The notes below the pieces were generated by a model. The model did not search any database and was not told where the DNA came from. It saw nothing but the letters and a program-made list of their open reading frames with translations. Source: Aquimarina megaterium XH134 (lineage in GTDB: Bacteria; Bacteroidota; Bacteroidia; Flavobacteriales; Flavobacteriaceae). Taken from it: 64,000 nucleotides of DNA. Of the stretch, positions 17,769-26,780 are shown piece by piece. Made by a program: the position numbers and the translations under genes. How positions within the stretch are numbered: the stretch's first letter is position 1; each line of letters begins with the position of its first letter. Location: NCBI RefSeq assembly GCF_000520975.1, contig NZ_JACB01000010.1, forward strand, positions 1 through 64,000, in the 5' to 3' direction.

Positions 17769-18302
17769 TTATTTTAAAAAATATTGATCAGAGAGTACTA
17801 CACCGGCAATAAAAACAGAGGTTAAAATATAATTGATTAGGTTAAATTTTGAACTATATCCCTGTTCTTTTGACGTTTTTATAACAAGAAAAAATAAAGT
17901 AAAACATACAATTAACGGTAGTATCCATTGTCCAAGTCCGAGCCATTGGCTTATTCGAGCTTCATCATTAGGGTTAAAAATTGATACAATCATGGCCATT
18001 AACCTAAATGAAAATGCAAAGAATAAGAATGGATACCAATATGTGTTTTTTGTATTTCTGATCACATAAAAAAACACAAATGCTGTTAGTATAGTAAAAA
18101 TAGGCCCTGATGCGCTTACCAAATATTCATGCCATACTGATGTATACTCTCCCTCTGCTAAGAAAGCCGAATTAAGTGTCATCTTCATAGGATATCCTAA
18201 TAACTTTCCTGTAAGTAAATGTGCCAATTCATGAAAAAAGAAGGACAACAGAACAGCAAGAGCAGTTATCAAAATATATTTTATGTTAATTGTTTGCTTC
18301 AT
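17769..18302 (-). CDS. Membrane protein with HELAH motif (M50-like)
   Basis: A 177-residue protein with about five membrane helices. The sequence HELAHLLTGKLLGYP near residues 25-39 has the HExxH zinc-protease motif inside a membrane helix, as in site-2-protease-like M50 peptidases. The usual second motif (NxxPxxxLDG) is absent in this short protein, so activity is uncertain; the small M50-like or DUF3267-type families are closest. The gene ends 66 bp before the PadR gene and lies 4 bp after the DUF4870 gene, on the same strand. Confidence 0.65.
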   Translation of the reverse strand: MKQTINIKYILITALAVLLSFFFHELAHLLTGKLLGYPMKMTLNSAFLAEGEYTSVWHEYLVSASGPIFTILTAFVFFYVIRNTKNTYWYPFLFFAFSFRLMAMIVSIFNPNDEARISQWLGLGQWILPLIVCFTLFFLVIKTSKEQGYSSKFNLINYILTSVFIAGVVLSDQYFLK

Positions 18303-18306
18303 TATA

Positions 18307-18759
18307 TTATTTTATAAATCGTATAGATAATGGGTATCTGTAACTTTCTCCTTTGTTTGCTTTTAAAGCAGCAGTGATAACAAAAATTATTTCCAGAAAA
18401 AAACCGATTAGTGCTATAATTCCGATAAACGATGCTCCCATAAGAGTTCTAAAACCTCCTGCATCAGAAAAATTGATAGAAAAATCATTAAAATGAAATA
18501 AATCTGTAATGGTAGCATCTCCAAAGACATGAAAGATAAAAAACGGAAAAGAAAATATTCCCAGTATTACAGTATATAATAGAATACTTAATTGAAAATT
18601 GATGGCTTCCTTACCATGATCATCTATAAAATCCGATTTATCCTTATTGGTAGTCCATAGTAATATCGGAACTATGTAATTTCCAAAAGGAATAAAGTAT
18701 TTTGAGAATGCACCTAGATGCATAAACGTTGCGATATTTTTGTGATTTTTGATTGACAT
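18307..18759 (-). CDS. DUF4870 (Tic20-like) membrane protein
   Basis: A 150-residue membrane protein. The ATG at 18759 (MSIKNHKNIATFMHLGAF) is chosen because the only upstream in-frame start is a TTG. Features of DUF4870 are visible: FMHLGAFSKYFIPFGNYIVP, the conserved DDHGKEAINFQLS at about 57-69 and a C-terminal helix followed by YRYPLSIRFIK. The function of the family is unknown. It reads 4 bp into the HELAH-protein gene, so both are probably translated from one mRNA. Confidence 0.85.
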   Translation of the reverse strand: MSIKNHKNIATFMHLGAFSKYFIPFGNYIVPILLWTTNKDKSDFIDDHGKEAINFQLSILLYTVILGIFSFPFFIFHVFGDATITDLFHFNDFSINFSDAGGFRTLMGASFIGIIALIGFFLEIIFVITAALKANKGESYRYPLSIRFIK

Positions 18760-18912
18760 TGTAAAAGTATATAATAGTTTCTTATGCAAATATATGGTTA
18801 AAAAAAGGTATTATGCAAAACATAGTACCATAATTTAACATAAATTTAAGATTTTCTGCTCTTTTCTTGACTATTTCTTTTACCTATATTGTGAGAACTA
18901 AAAATAAAACTC

Positions 18913-19374
18913 ATGGATATTACTCCTAGAAAACTTAATGCATTCTTATTATTTAAGTTACCCTCTGCATGGCTATGTGGTGTAAGGGTTAAAAATATAG
19001 ATACAACAAGCTGTACTGTTAGTGTAAAACATCGATGGATAAACCAAAACCCTTTTAAATCTATGTTTTGGGCAGTGCAGGGAATGGCGGCAGAATTAAC
19101 TACCGGAGCCTTGGTAACAGGATATATAAGAGACAGTGGAAAAAAGATATCAATGCTGGTAGCAAGCAATAATGCTACATATACTAAAAAAGCTACAGGT
19201 AGAATCACTTTTGTGTGTACCGATGGACATTTGGTAGCGGATGCGATTAAAAAAACAATTGAAACAGGTGAGGGGCAAACGGTTTGGATGAAATCAATAG
19301 GAACTAATCAGGACGGTATTGAAGTTTCTACGTTTAATTTTGAATGGACAGTTAAAGTAAAGAATGAAAAGTGA
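18913..19374 (+). CDS. DUF4442 hotdog-fold protein
   Basis: A 153-residue cytoplasmic protein that matches the DUF4442 family, distant relatives of hotdog thioesterases. Recognisable segments are LPSAWLCGVRV, HRWINQNPFKSMFWAVQGMA (residues 42-61) and ATGRITFVCTDG. The substrate is unknown. The gene is transcribed divergently from the DUF4870 gene and is followed about 100 bp later by the AIM24 gene on the same strand. Confidence 0.8.
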   Translation: MDITPRKLNAFLLFKLPSAWLCGVRVKNIDTTSCTVSVKHRWINQNPFKSMFWAVQGMAAELTTGALVTGYIRDSGKKISMLVASNNATYTKKATGRITFVCTDGHLVADAIKKTIETGEGQTVWMKSIGTNQDGIEVSTFNFEWTVKVKNEK

Positions 19375-19475
19375 AAATTTTACAACAAAAAATGATTAGA
19401 CTGTAACACTTTATGAAATTCGTTTACTCATAAAGAAACTATTCATTAATCATATACTATAAACATTTAAAAAAT

Positions 19476-20276
19476 ATGACAGCACACGAAATCGACTACG
19501 AAATTATAGGGGAAGAAATGCAGTATGTAGAAATAGAACTGGATCCACAAGAAGGAGTGATTGCAGAAGCAGGAAGTTTTATGATGATGGATGACGGTAT
19601 AAAGATGGACACGATTTTTGGTGATGGTTCTGCAAAAGATACTGGAGTTCTTGGCAAAATATTTGGAGCCGGTAAACGATTACTAACAGGGGAAAGCTTG
19701 TTTATGACCGCTTTTTATAATCAGGTGGGTGGAAAAAAGAAAGTAAGTTTTGCTTCTCCGTATCCGGGAAAGATTATACCTGTAGATCTAACTAATTATG
19801 GAGGGAAATTTATTTGCCAAAAAGATGCATTTTTATGTGCAGCCAAAGGAGTTTCTGTAGGAATAGAGTTTTCTAGAAAATTAGGTAGAGGATTATTTGG
19901 TGGCGAAGGTTTTATTATGCAGAAATTAGAAGGTGATGGTATGGCCTTTGTTCATGCAGGAGGAACTACTTCTCGAAAAGAACTACAGCCAGGCGAAAAA
20001 CTAAAGGTAGATACAGGTTGTATTATTGGATTTTCTAAGGGAGTACAATATGATATAGAATTTGTAGGAGGGATTAAGAATACTATTTTTGGAGGAGAAG
20101 GATTGTTTTTTGCTACATTAACTGGTCCAGGAGTTGTGTATATACAATCTTTACCATTTAGCAGACTTGCTAATAGAGTATTGGCATTGGCCCCCAGAGG
20201 AGGAGGGAAAAGTAAAGGCGAAGGCAGTATTCTAGGTGGTTTAGGAGATCTTTTAGATGGCGATAATAGTTTTTAA
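19476..20276 (+). CDS. TIGR00266/AIM24-family protein
   Basis: A 266-residue soluble protein of the AIM24 family (PF01987). The family's features are EAGSFMMMDDGIKMDT near residues 31-46, FITCQKDAFLCA-like at about 110 and HAGGTTSRKELQPGEKLKVD at about 161-180. The Gly-rich tail (RGGGKSKGEGSILGGLGDLL) is typical. In bacteria the function is unknown; a beta-sandwich, possibly oligomeric, structure is known for the family. It forms a possible pair with the upstream DUF4442 gene. Confidence 0.88.
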   Translation: MTAHEIDYEIIGEEMQYVEIELDPQEGVIAEAGSFMMMDDGIKMDTIFGDGSAKDTGVLGKIFGAGKRLLTGESLFMTAFYNQVGGKKKVSFASPYPGKIIPVDLTNYGGKFICQKDAFLCAAKGVSVGIEFSRKLGRGLFGGEGFIMQKLEGDGMAFVHAGGTTSRKELQPGEKLKVDTGCIIGFSKGVQYDIEFVGGIKNTIFGGEGLFFATLTGPGVVYIQSLPFSRLANRVLALAPRGGGKSKGEGSILGGLGDLLDGDNSF

Positions 20277-20411
20277 CACTGTTAAATATGCGCTAAAAGA
20301 CTGTTTTTTTGGTTTTATTTACATATATTAGCTAGAACAACTTTAAAAACTATAAGATTATTCCTACAATTACTTGTTTAAACCTAACATTTTTTAAACC
20401 CCTATTAATTT

Positions 20412-20609
20412 ATGGCTAGAGCAATGTTTGATTACACAAAAACTGTGCTTAAAAAAGTAAGTTTTGATGTTAATCTTTTTACTAAGGAAGTTTTAAAAGC
20501 ACTAAACAGACTACTTCCTCACGAGATTGAAGAATTAAAAATCTGGATTCAATCATTAACAGTTAAACAACCAGAATTGCAATCTTGTTTAATCTATTTA
20601 AAATCATAA
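20412..20609 (+). CDS. Small conserved helical protein
   Basis: A 65-residue protein starting MARAMFDYTKTVLKKVSF. It has an amphipathic helical pattern and no cysteine or membrane segment (LTKEVLKALNRLLPHEIEEL-type composition). The clear terminator 3 bp after the stop and the regular codon use support a real gene. Similar small proteins occur in Flavobacteriaceae, as far as I recall, but I cannot assign a function. Confidence 0.75.
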   Translation: MARAMFDYTKTVLKKVSFDVNLFTKEVLKALNRLLPHEIEELKIWIQSLTVKQPELQSCLIYLKS

Positions 20610-20611
20610 AA

Positions 20612-20636
20612 AAAAAGCGACTTTCTAGTCGCTTTT
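20612..20636. terminator. Terminator between the small protein gene and oxyR
   Basis: AAAAAGCGACT and AGTCGCTTTTT flank a TTCT loop, with A and T runs on both sides, so it can serve both converging genes. The last codons of oxyR lie inside the hairpin. Confidence 0.85.
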
Positions 20637-21575
20637 TATTTTTGCCATAGGGCTAATGATTTTTACATTTTGAAAAGTAATCGCTCCTTTTACAACACCA
20701 GCAATAGTAGAATGCAAAGCATCAATAATTTGCATTTTAAGTTCACTTTTATTAAAAATTAAACTCACTTCTCTCGCAGGAGAAGGCTCGTTAAAGTAAT
20801 GAAGATTACTTTTTTCACCATTCTTTATATCTAAAGTATGCAAATAGGGTAGAAGTGTCATTCCCAGACCTTCATTAGCAAGCTTTATAAGAGTCTCAAA
20901 ACTACCGCTTTCTAATTGAAAATGATCTTCCTCATAACTTTTCTTAGTCTTACACAGGTTAATAATTCCATCTCTAAAACAATGACCGTCCTCAAGAAGA
21001 AGCATATCATCGATATCAAGATCAGTAATATCAATTTTGTTCTTTTGATTTAGTCTATGAGTAGAAGGAATATATCCTACAAATGGTTCGTAGTATAAAA
21101 CACGCTCTTTTATATTTTCGTTTTCTAAAGGAGTTGCTGCAATTGCCGCATCCAGGTGACCATCTAGAAGACGTTCAATTATAGCTTCTGTATGTAACTC
21201 CTCTATTTTTAATTTTACCTTTGGATATTTTTTTATAAAATTGTTTAAAAACATAGGTAAAAGAGTAGGCATTACGGTAGGAATAACCCCTAATTTAAAT
21301 TCACCACCAATGAACCCTTTTTGTTGATCTACAATATCCTGAATTCGTTCGCTCTCGTTTACGATATTTTTTGCTTGTTGAACAAGTTTGTTGCCAACTT
21401 CTGTAAGTTCAATAGGTTTTTTACTACGATCAAAGATGAGAATATCTAACTCTTCTTCAAGCTTTTGAATTTGCATACTTAGTGTAGGTTGAGTCACAAA
21501 AGTTTTCTCTGCAGCCTTCGTAAAATTTTTGTGTTCTGCTACCGCTAAAACATATTTTAATTGTGTTATGGTCAT
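20625..21575 (-). CDS. oxyR: LysR-type hydrogen peroxide sensor
   Basis: A 316-residue regulator. The helix-turn-helix occupies residues 1-60 (MTITQLKYVLAVAEHKNFTK), followed by a LysR substrate domain. The peroxide-sensing cysteines are at C199 and C208 in LLEDGHCFRDGIINLC, the same spacing and numbering as in E. coli OxyR. This separates it from other LysR proteins. The ATG at 21575 is used rather than the upstream TTG. Oxidation would form the C199-C208 disulfide and activate antioxidant genes. Cu/Zn SOD and thioredoxin reductase are encoded elsewhere in the window, but no OxyR site was verified near them. Confidence 0.95.
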   Translation of the reverse strand: MTITQLKYVLAVAEHKNFTKAAEKTFVTQPTLSMQIQKLEEELDILIFDRSKKPIELTEVGNKLVQQAKNIVNESERIQDIVDQQKGFIGGEFKLGVIPTVMPTLLPMFLNNFIKKYPKVKLKIEELHTEAIIERLLDGHLDAAIAATPLENENIKERVLYYEPFVGYIPSTHRLNQKNKIDITDLDIDDMLLLEDGHCFRDGIINLCKTKKSYEEDHFQLESGSFETLIKLANEGLGMTLLPYLHTLDIKNGEKSNLHYFNEPSPAREVSLIFNKSELKMQIIDALHSTIAGVVKGAITFQNVKIISPMAKIKSD

Positions 21576-21668
21576 GGTCTGTGTTTTGGGGAACAAAAAT
21601 ATAAAAGCTATTGATATTATTTATTAAATAATTATTAAAAATTTGTTTTATCTATTGTTTTTGAAACA

Positions 21669-21705
21669 AAAAAGGAATAGCATAGATGAGATGCAATTCC
21701 TTTTT
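21669..21705 (-). terminator. Terminator of the DUF2141 gene
   Basis: AAAAAGGAAT pairs with ATTCCTTTTT, and an inner GCAT/ATGC extends the stem. It lies about 50 bp beyond the stop of the minus-strand DUF2141 gene and upstream of oxyR. Confidence 0.75.
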
Positions 21706-21752
21706 AAATATACCTGTTAGTTAGGTTTTGATTGATGAATATAGATTTCTAA

Positions 21753-22175
21753 TTACATTCTAATTTCTAGTTCCAGGTTTTCTGAGTTTACTTCGAATTT
21801 GGCTTCACCCCATAATGGTGGACCATAACTCATATTGTTATTAGATACACCATAATCTTCTTTTGGCATTCCGCCAGGTTCAAAATCCATTCGATTATTT
21901 CCATTCACATCATGAAAACATGTAATAGCAAATACTCCTTCGGGAACATTAGAAAAAGTAATTTTTGCTACACCATCTACAATTGTGCTTTTTTCACCTT
22001 TGATTGGTGCAGCTTTCATAAAAGTATTTTCATCATAAAGCCCAAAAATAACTTCTCCTTCAGAACTTGTTATGTTGGGAACGGTTACTGTAATGGTTAC
22101 TCCTTTAGTTTTTTCTTGAGCGTGAAGAAGAAAGTTAGAAACTAAAAGCGCGGCTAATAATGCTAGAGTTTTCAT
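21753..22175 (-). CDS. DUF2141 exported protein (first paralogue)
   Basis: A 140-residue secreted protein with a signal peptide (residues 1-19, ending LHAQ). It matches DUF2141: VTVPNITSSEGEVIFGLYDE, then FSNVPEGVFAITCFHDVNGN, DFEPGGMPKEDYGVSNN and a C-terminal FEVNSENLELEIRM. A Ca2+-like DxNGNxxMD stretch is present near 95-105. Function is unknown. The gene follows the HupE cassette on the same strand, about 190 bp away. A paralogue lies beside a TonB-dependent receptor at 43132-43554. Confidence 0.9.
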   Translation of the reverse strand: MKTLALLAALLVSNFLLHAQEKTKGVTITVTVPNITSSEGEVIFGLYDENTFMKAAPIKGEKSTIVDGVAKITFSNVPEGVFAITCFHDVNGNNRMDFEPGGMPKEDYGVSNNNMSYGPPLWGEAKFEVNSENLELEIRM

Positions 22176-22366
22176 ATGATAAAGTTTTATAGTTATTTGT
22201 TTTTTGATGAGTCAAAAGTCTATAAATCTTTATTTGAGAACAATAAGAAACTCCTCAGTTGTCATTTTTATAGGATGAAATGTAATTTAAAAATAACTAT
22301 GTGGGATAAAGAGCTGTGAAATTATATGTCCAGTGGGTTGAAGATGGTAATCAGAAATCCAAAGTT

Positions 22367-23011
22367 TTATTTATCAAATAGCTTGTATTGCCCTTTTAAT
22401 CTTATCGTTATGATAATATCTTCTTTGTTGTTGTTTCTGAAATACCAACCGTGTTTACCTTCAAAAGGGGCTGTAAATGTTCCAGCCATATTGTTAGAGT
22501 ATGCCAGAGTATAACTCTCATAAAATACATTTTCGGGAGGATTTTCTTGTTTTACTTCTCCATGAAAATCTATATAAACAATAGCATCACTTGCAGTACT
22601 CCATTCATATTTTATACTTCCATATTTTAATGCTTTAAACTTGTATTCTATACCTTTTCCTGCAGGAACAGTAACATGAATAGTATCATTTTGTTCTGTA
22701 AATTGTTCTAATGGTGGTGGATTGTTTGCTTCTACAGGTTTAGGTACGTTAGGTGCAGAACCTAATTTTTCTAATTTCAGTTTCTTGAAATTTAATTGAG
22801 ATACTGGTTCTGTATCTATTGTCTCTATTTTTTCAGTATCATTTACATACAATCGACTAAACCCAAAGAGTTTTCCTGTTCCTAGCGGGTCTATATTATA
22901 TTCTGCAGGTAAAACTGCTGTTATAAGCACGACAAAACCAATAAACAACGCTATAAAAATTGATTTTATAAGTTGCTTTTTATTCATTATGTGAGTATTA
23001 TTTGTTGTCAT
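22367..23011 (-). CDS. Membrane-anchored protein of the HupE cassette
   Basis: A 214-residue protein with one N-terminal membrane helix (about residues 16-34), then VLPAEYNIDPLGTGKLFGFS, a motif of membrane-anchor proteins that accompany HupE/UreJ genes. After a Pro-rich linker comes an extracytoplasmic beta domain (VPAGKGIEYKFKALKYGSIK, VYIDFHGEVKQE, then GKHGWYFRNNN). Two ATG starts are possible, 23011 and 22987; the first gives a short cytoplasmic tail like that of its relatives. It follows hupE by 9 bp, so they are one operon. The anchor domain may deliver or sense a metal, which is inference. Confidence 0.75.
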   Translation of the reverse strand: MTTNNTHIMNKKQLIKSIFIALFIGFVVLITAVLPAEYNIDPLGTGKLFGFSRLYVNDTEKIETIDTEPVSQLNFKKLKLEKLGSAPNVPKPVEANNPPPLEQFTEQNDTIHVTVPAGKGIEYKFKALKYGSIKYEWSTASDAIVYIDFHGEVKQENPPENVFYESYTLAYSNNMAGTFTAPFEGKHGWYFRNNNKEDIIITIRLKGQYKLFDK

Positions 23012-23020
23012 AATTTAGTG

Positions 23021-23707
23021 TTATGTCATAAAATATCCTGTCATTTGAAATCCAAACAATAGAAAACCTGCTGCCATGAGAAGTATATTGGTGAGATTAG
23101 AAAATTTAACATAACTGTTATATCTTCTCCAGATTCCTAAAAGTATAAGAACTAATCCTAAAGCCAAAAACTGCCCTATTTCTACCCCAATATTAAAACC
23201 GATTAGATTTACAAATAACCCTTCTTTATCAAACTTAAATTCTTGTAATTTGGTTGCTAGTCCAAAACCATGAAACAATCCAAAAATTAATACGGCTATT
23301 TTAGTATTGGGTTGTTTCTTAAAAAATTGTTTAAACCCTCCCAGGTTATCAAACCCTTTATATACAATCGATAAAGCGATAATAGCATCTATTAAAAAAG
23401 CATTTACATTAATATCTGCCATGACGCCAAGTAATAGGGTAAGACTATGACCGATTGTAAAAAAACTTATGTATAATAGTATTTCTTTTGTTCTGTACAA
23501 AAAGAAAATGACCCCTACCAAAAAAAGTAGGTGGTCATATCCCGTTATCATATGTTTTGCGCCAATGTATAGAAAGGGACCAAAAGCGATTCCTTTATTT
23601 CCTAATAAAAAAGACTGTGTCTCATCATCAACACCATGTGCATTTGCTGTTATTGAAACCAACACAAGCACTAGAAATGTAAAGAATGTTGTAGTGTTTT
23701 TAAACAT
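23021..23707 (-). CDS. HupE/UreJ-family membrane protein
   Basis: A 228-residue protein with a signal peptide ending NAHG and about six membrane helices. The family hallmarks are GAKHMITGYDHLLFLVGVIFFLY-like at about residues 48-70 and GLFHGFGLATKLQEF at about 150. His and Asp in these helices resemble metal-transport residues. HupE/UreJ members near hydrogenase or urease genes handle nickel, but neither enzyme is encoded nearby, so the metal is open. The gene is co-transcribed with the small lipoprotein upstream (14 bp) and the anchor protein downstream (9 bp). Confidence 0.88.
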   Translation of the reverse strand: MFKNTTTFFTFLVLVLVSITANAHGVDDETQSFLLGNKGIAFGPFLYIGAKHMITGYDHLLFLVGVIFFLYRTKEILLYISFFTIGHSLTLLLGVMADINVNAFLIDAIIALSIVYKGFDNLGGFKQFFKKQPNTKIAVLIFGLFHGFGLATKLQEFKFDKEGLFVNLIGFNIGVEIGQFLALGLVLILLGIWRRYNSYVKFSNLTNILLMAAGFLLFGFQMTGYFMT

Positions 23708-23721
23708 TGTTGCAATATAGA

Positions 23722-23925
23722 TTAATGTGCGTGTCCGTGTTCTTTTACTTGTCGGATACTATCTAATCTTGCTTTTTCAGCTTCGTCAACCTCTGTTGTT
23801 GATTCTTGAGTAGCTTCTACTTTAGCAGGATCTGTGCTTTCTTCTTTTTTTTCTTTTTTCTCTGTACAAGCCCCTAAAATTGCTAAAGCTAAAACGGCTG
23901 TGATCATTGATTTTTTAATTGTCAT
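23722..23925 (-). CDS. Small charged lipoprotein with His-rich tail
   Basis: A 67-residue precursor with lipobox LGAC. The mature part is highly charged (TEKKEKKEESTD) and ends VKEHGHAH, three histidines in the last five residues that could bind a metal. It is the first gene of the HupE operon. No family was recognised. Its length, position and His tail suggest a periplasmic metal-handling accessory, which is inference. Confidence 0.75.
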   Translation of the reverse strand: MTIKKSMITAVLALAILGACTEKKEKKEESTDPAKVEATQESTTEVDEAEKARLDSIRQVKEHGHAH

Positions 23926-24350
23926 GTTTGTGTTTTTTAGATGAGTTAATTCTAATAAGTTTCTTTTAATTTTTTGAAGTAATACTATTTAACTAACTTA
24001 ATTTTTTGATTAAAAATGTATCTTCTCCTTAATTTCTAAAACAAAAAATCATCATTTTTAGTATGTATGATTTAATAAGTAAAAATAGTGTTGCTTACAT
24101 GGTAAATATAGTTTTTTTCTAAGATTGCCACAAAGAATGTATATCTCTTAGTGGTATGAATATTCTATAAAAATAGAAAACAGAAAATAATGATTTTATA
24201 GTTGCATAGGTAGTAAACAAATTCTAATTAAAGAAGCTTTTTTTGTATTGATTTAGAGTACCTATTTTTAGTATTGCTCTCGAAATTTTTAATGCATATT
24301 TTGGGAGTATATAATTCAAATATATTCTATTTGGGAATGAAATAAGTTTC
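23926..24350. other. AT-rich intergenic region
   Basis: About 425 bases between the HupE operon and the ankyrin gene, both minus strand. The part near 23926 should hold the operon promoter. I see no open frame of note, no strong hairpin and no repeat. Confidence 0.5.
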
Positions 24351-25334
24351 TTATTTAATTTTCATTAGTTCTTTAGTAATGATTTCTTTGTTAAGGTATT
24401 CACTATATAGATTCATAAAAAGTTCTGATGCTTTTTTACTATCATCATAAACGGCGCCAGCAGCAATAATGAGTGCAGCATTTTTTTCATTTTCGGCATA
24501 ATAGAGAGGAGGGTGGCCATCATTATCTTTGATATTTAGATCGACCTCTTTTGTTTTGAGTATTTTTTTTAAAACCGATATGTTTCGGTTAAATGCTGCA
24601 TGATGCATTATGGTTTTACCATTTGCATCAACTGCATTAATATTGGGAGCCGCATTTAGTAATTGGATTGTCAAAACATTATTTTGATCTTGAGCAGCAA
24701 GATGCAGAACAGATATTCCTTCACCATTCTTTAGCATTACATCTGCATTATTTGTTATAAGGTATTTTACCAAACTTTTACTATAAACATACCCACCATT
24801 AATTGCAAAATGTAAAGCCCCAATATCTTTATGATACATACTATTATATCTATTATCGATGTTGGCACCGTTTGCTAATAAAATATCAGCACATTCTATT
24901 TGATTAAAACAAATGGCTTCATTAAAAGGTGTACTTTTATGATTACTCAACTCATCTACTTTTGCACCATTTACCAGTAATAGTTTAACTAGATTATGTA
25001 ACCCTTTACGGGCAGCATAATGAAGGGCAGAGAATCCATCATACTTTTTTCCTTCTTTACTAGTAACATTAGCACCGTTTTCAATAAGATATTGGCTAAT
25101 TTCTTCATTTCTGTCTGAAGCTTTTATCAGTGCGGTTGCACCATTACTATTTACTGCATTGATATTAATACCTTCTTCAATAAGTAATTTAACAACATCT
25201 ATTTCCTGATAATAAGCAGCCTTGTGAAGCATAGTTTCACCATAGGAGTCGGTTATATTAATATCAATTCCTTGAGCAATTTTCTCTTTAATTTGATTAA
25301 TATCTGATATGTCTAAACTGTTAAATTCTGTCAT
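24351..25334 (-). CDS. Ankyrin-repeat protein
   Basis: A 327-residue cytoplasmic protein without a signal peptide. It is composed of about nine ankyrin repeats of some 33 residues (GETMLHKAAYYQEIDVVKLL, then GATALIKASDRNEEI, GFSALHYAARKGLHNLVKLL, GISVLHLAAQDQ, GKTIMHHAAFNRN). It has no enzymatic domain, so it is a protein-binding scaffold whose partner is unknown. It stands alone, about 110 bp from the DUF58 operon on the same strand. Confidence 0.93.
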   Translation of the reverse strand: MTEFNSLDISDINQIKEKIAQGIDINITDSYGETMLHKAAYYQEIDVVKLLIEEGININAVNSNGATALIKASDRNEEISQYLIENGANVTSKEGKKYDGFSALHYAARKGLHNLVKLLLVNGAKVDELSNHKSTPFNEAICFNQIECADILLANGANIDNRYNSMYHKDIGALHFAINGGYVYSKSLVKYLITNNADVMLKNGEGISVLHLAAQDQNNVLTIQLLNAAPNINAVDANGKTIMHHAAFNRNISVLKKILKTKEVDLNIKDNDGHPPLYYAENEKNAALIIAAGAVYDDSKKASELFMNLYSEYLNKEIITKELMKIK

Positions 25335-25443
25335 AATTTTTTATAGATTAGCACAGCGGCTATCCTTCTTTATTAGTATCTAATATCTGATCAAAAATTA
25401 ATATAAAAACATTACATTTTGTAGAGAAGGTAGGTTTCTAAAA

Positions 25444-26778
25444 TTATAATAACCCCCTGGCTTTGATCTCAAGGTATTTATTAATAGTATTAACGGTAAG
25501 GTTTTCTGGGGTAGTTAATACCGTTTGTATCCCATGTTTTTGTAACTCTTTTACCATTACTTTTTTGTCATATGCAAATTGTTGTGCAATAGTTTGATCA
25601 TAAATGGTTTGTAGATCCTCGGCATTTTGTTCAATAAGATGATCAAGCTCTGTATTCTGAAAGAAAATCACTACCAATACATGTTTTTTTGCTAATGCCC
25701 GTAAATACGGAAGTTGCCTTTTTAAAGAGGATAGATGTTCAAAATTAGTATATAACAAAAGTAAACTTCTGTGATTTATTTGTCGTTTAACATGAGTATA
25801 TAGCAATCCATAATCAGAATCAAGAAATTGGGTCTTAACATTATAAAGGGTTTCAGAAATCGTATTGATGTATGTTTTTTTTCCGCTAGACGGCAAAAAA
25901 TCATTTACTGTATTAGAAAAAGATAACATCCCAACTTTATCATGTTTTTTTAAGGCAATATTAGAAAAAGCCAGTGTACTATTAACTGCATAATCCAGGA
26001 GACTTAATTCTTTAAAAGGCATTTTCATAACACGACTGGCATCGATTATAGAATATATAGGTTGAGATTTTTCATCCTGAAATTGATTAATCATTAAGTT
26101 ACCGTGTTTTGCCGAAGCTTTCCAGTTAATGGTACGAACATCATCACCGATTACATATTCTTTGATTTGCTCAAACTCCATTGTATGTCCAATACGTCGT
26201 ATTTTTTTAAGTCCTATTTGAGTCAACTTATTATCAATAGCCAAAAAATCATACTTTTTCATCTGGATAAAAGAAGGATATACTTTTACCATTGCAGCTT
26301 TATCAAAACTATAACGACGTTTTGCAAGGCCTATTCTGGTCATGGCATATACATATAAATTTCCGAAGATATATTCTCCTCGTTTTACAGGGCGTAATGA
26401 GTATTCGAAATCTAAAATTGACTTAGGAGAGATGCTTCCTTTTTTAAGGAAATCACGTTTTTGAAATTGCACAGGGATCTCATCGATAACCTCTACATAG
26501 GTCGAAAATTTATAATTACTTTTTATTCGTACTGGAACAGCATTAAAATCACTATTAGAAAACTTATTTGGTAAAATCCTATTGGCATGAATTCCATTTC
26601 TAGTATTATATAAAGCCACAATATCAAACAGAAAAACAATTATTAATCCCCATACCAATAACCAGACAATTGGATATATTGGAGTAAACCAGTATGATAA
26701 TAAAAACAATACTGATATTAGCGTGAGTATATAAAATACTCTGGAGCTTAGATATAGTGATTTTAAAAATTGGATCAA
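25444..26778 (-). CDS. DUF58 domain protein of the MoxR cluster
   Basis: A 444-residue protein with two N-terminal membrane helices (about 12-50). The DUF58 core lies near residues 205-245 (GDDVRTINWKASAKHGNLMI) and leads into a von Willebrand A-like fold (IYSIIDASRVM). The start is the TTG at 26776-26778: reading upstream in this frame there is no ATG before a stop. It begins 2 bp after the stop of the MoxR gene, consistent with translational coupling. DUF58 proteins act with MoxR ATPases in assembly of extracytoplasmic complexes; the client here is unknown. Confidence 0.9.
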   Translation of the reverse strand: MIQFLKSLYLSSRVFYILTLISVLFLLSYWFTPIYPIVWLLVWGLIIVFLFDIVALYNTRNGIHANRILPNKFSNSDFNAVPVRIKSNYKFSTYVEVIDEIPVQFQKRDFLKKGSISPKSILDFEYSLRPVKRGEYIFGNLYVYAMTRIGLAKRRYSFDKAAMVKVYPSFIQMKKYDFLAIDNKLTQIGLKKIRRIGHTMEFEQIKEYVIGDDVRTINWKASAKHGNLMINQFQDEKSQPIYSIIDASRVMKMPFKELSLLDYAVNSTLAFSNIALKKHDKVGMLSFSNTVNDFLPSSGKKTYINTISETLYNVKTQFLDSDYGLLYTHVKRQINHRSLLLLYTNFEHLSSLKRQLPYLRALAKKHVLVVIFFQNTELDHLIEQNAEDLQTIYDQTIAQQFAYDKKVMVKELQKHGIQTVLTTPENLTVNTINKYLEIKARGLL

Positions 26779-26780
26779 AA

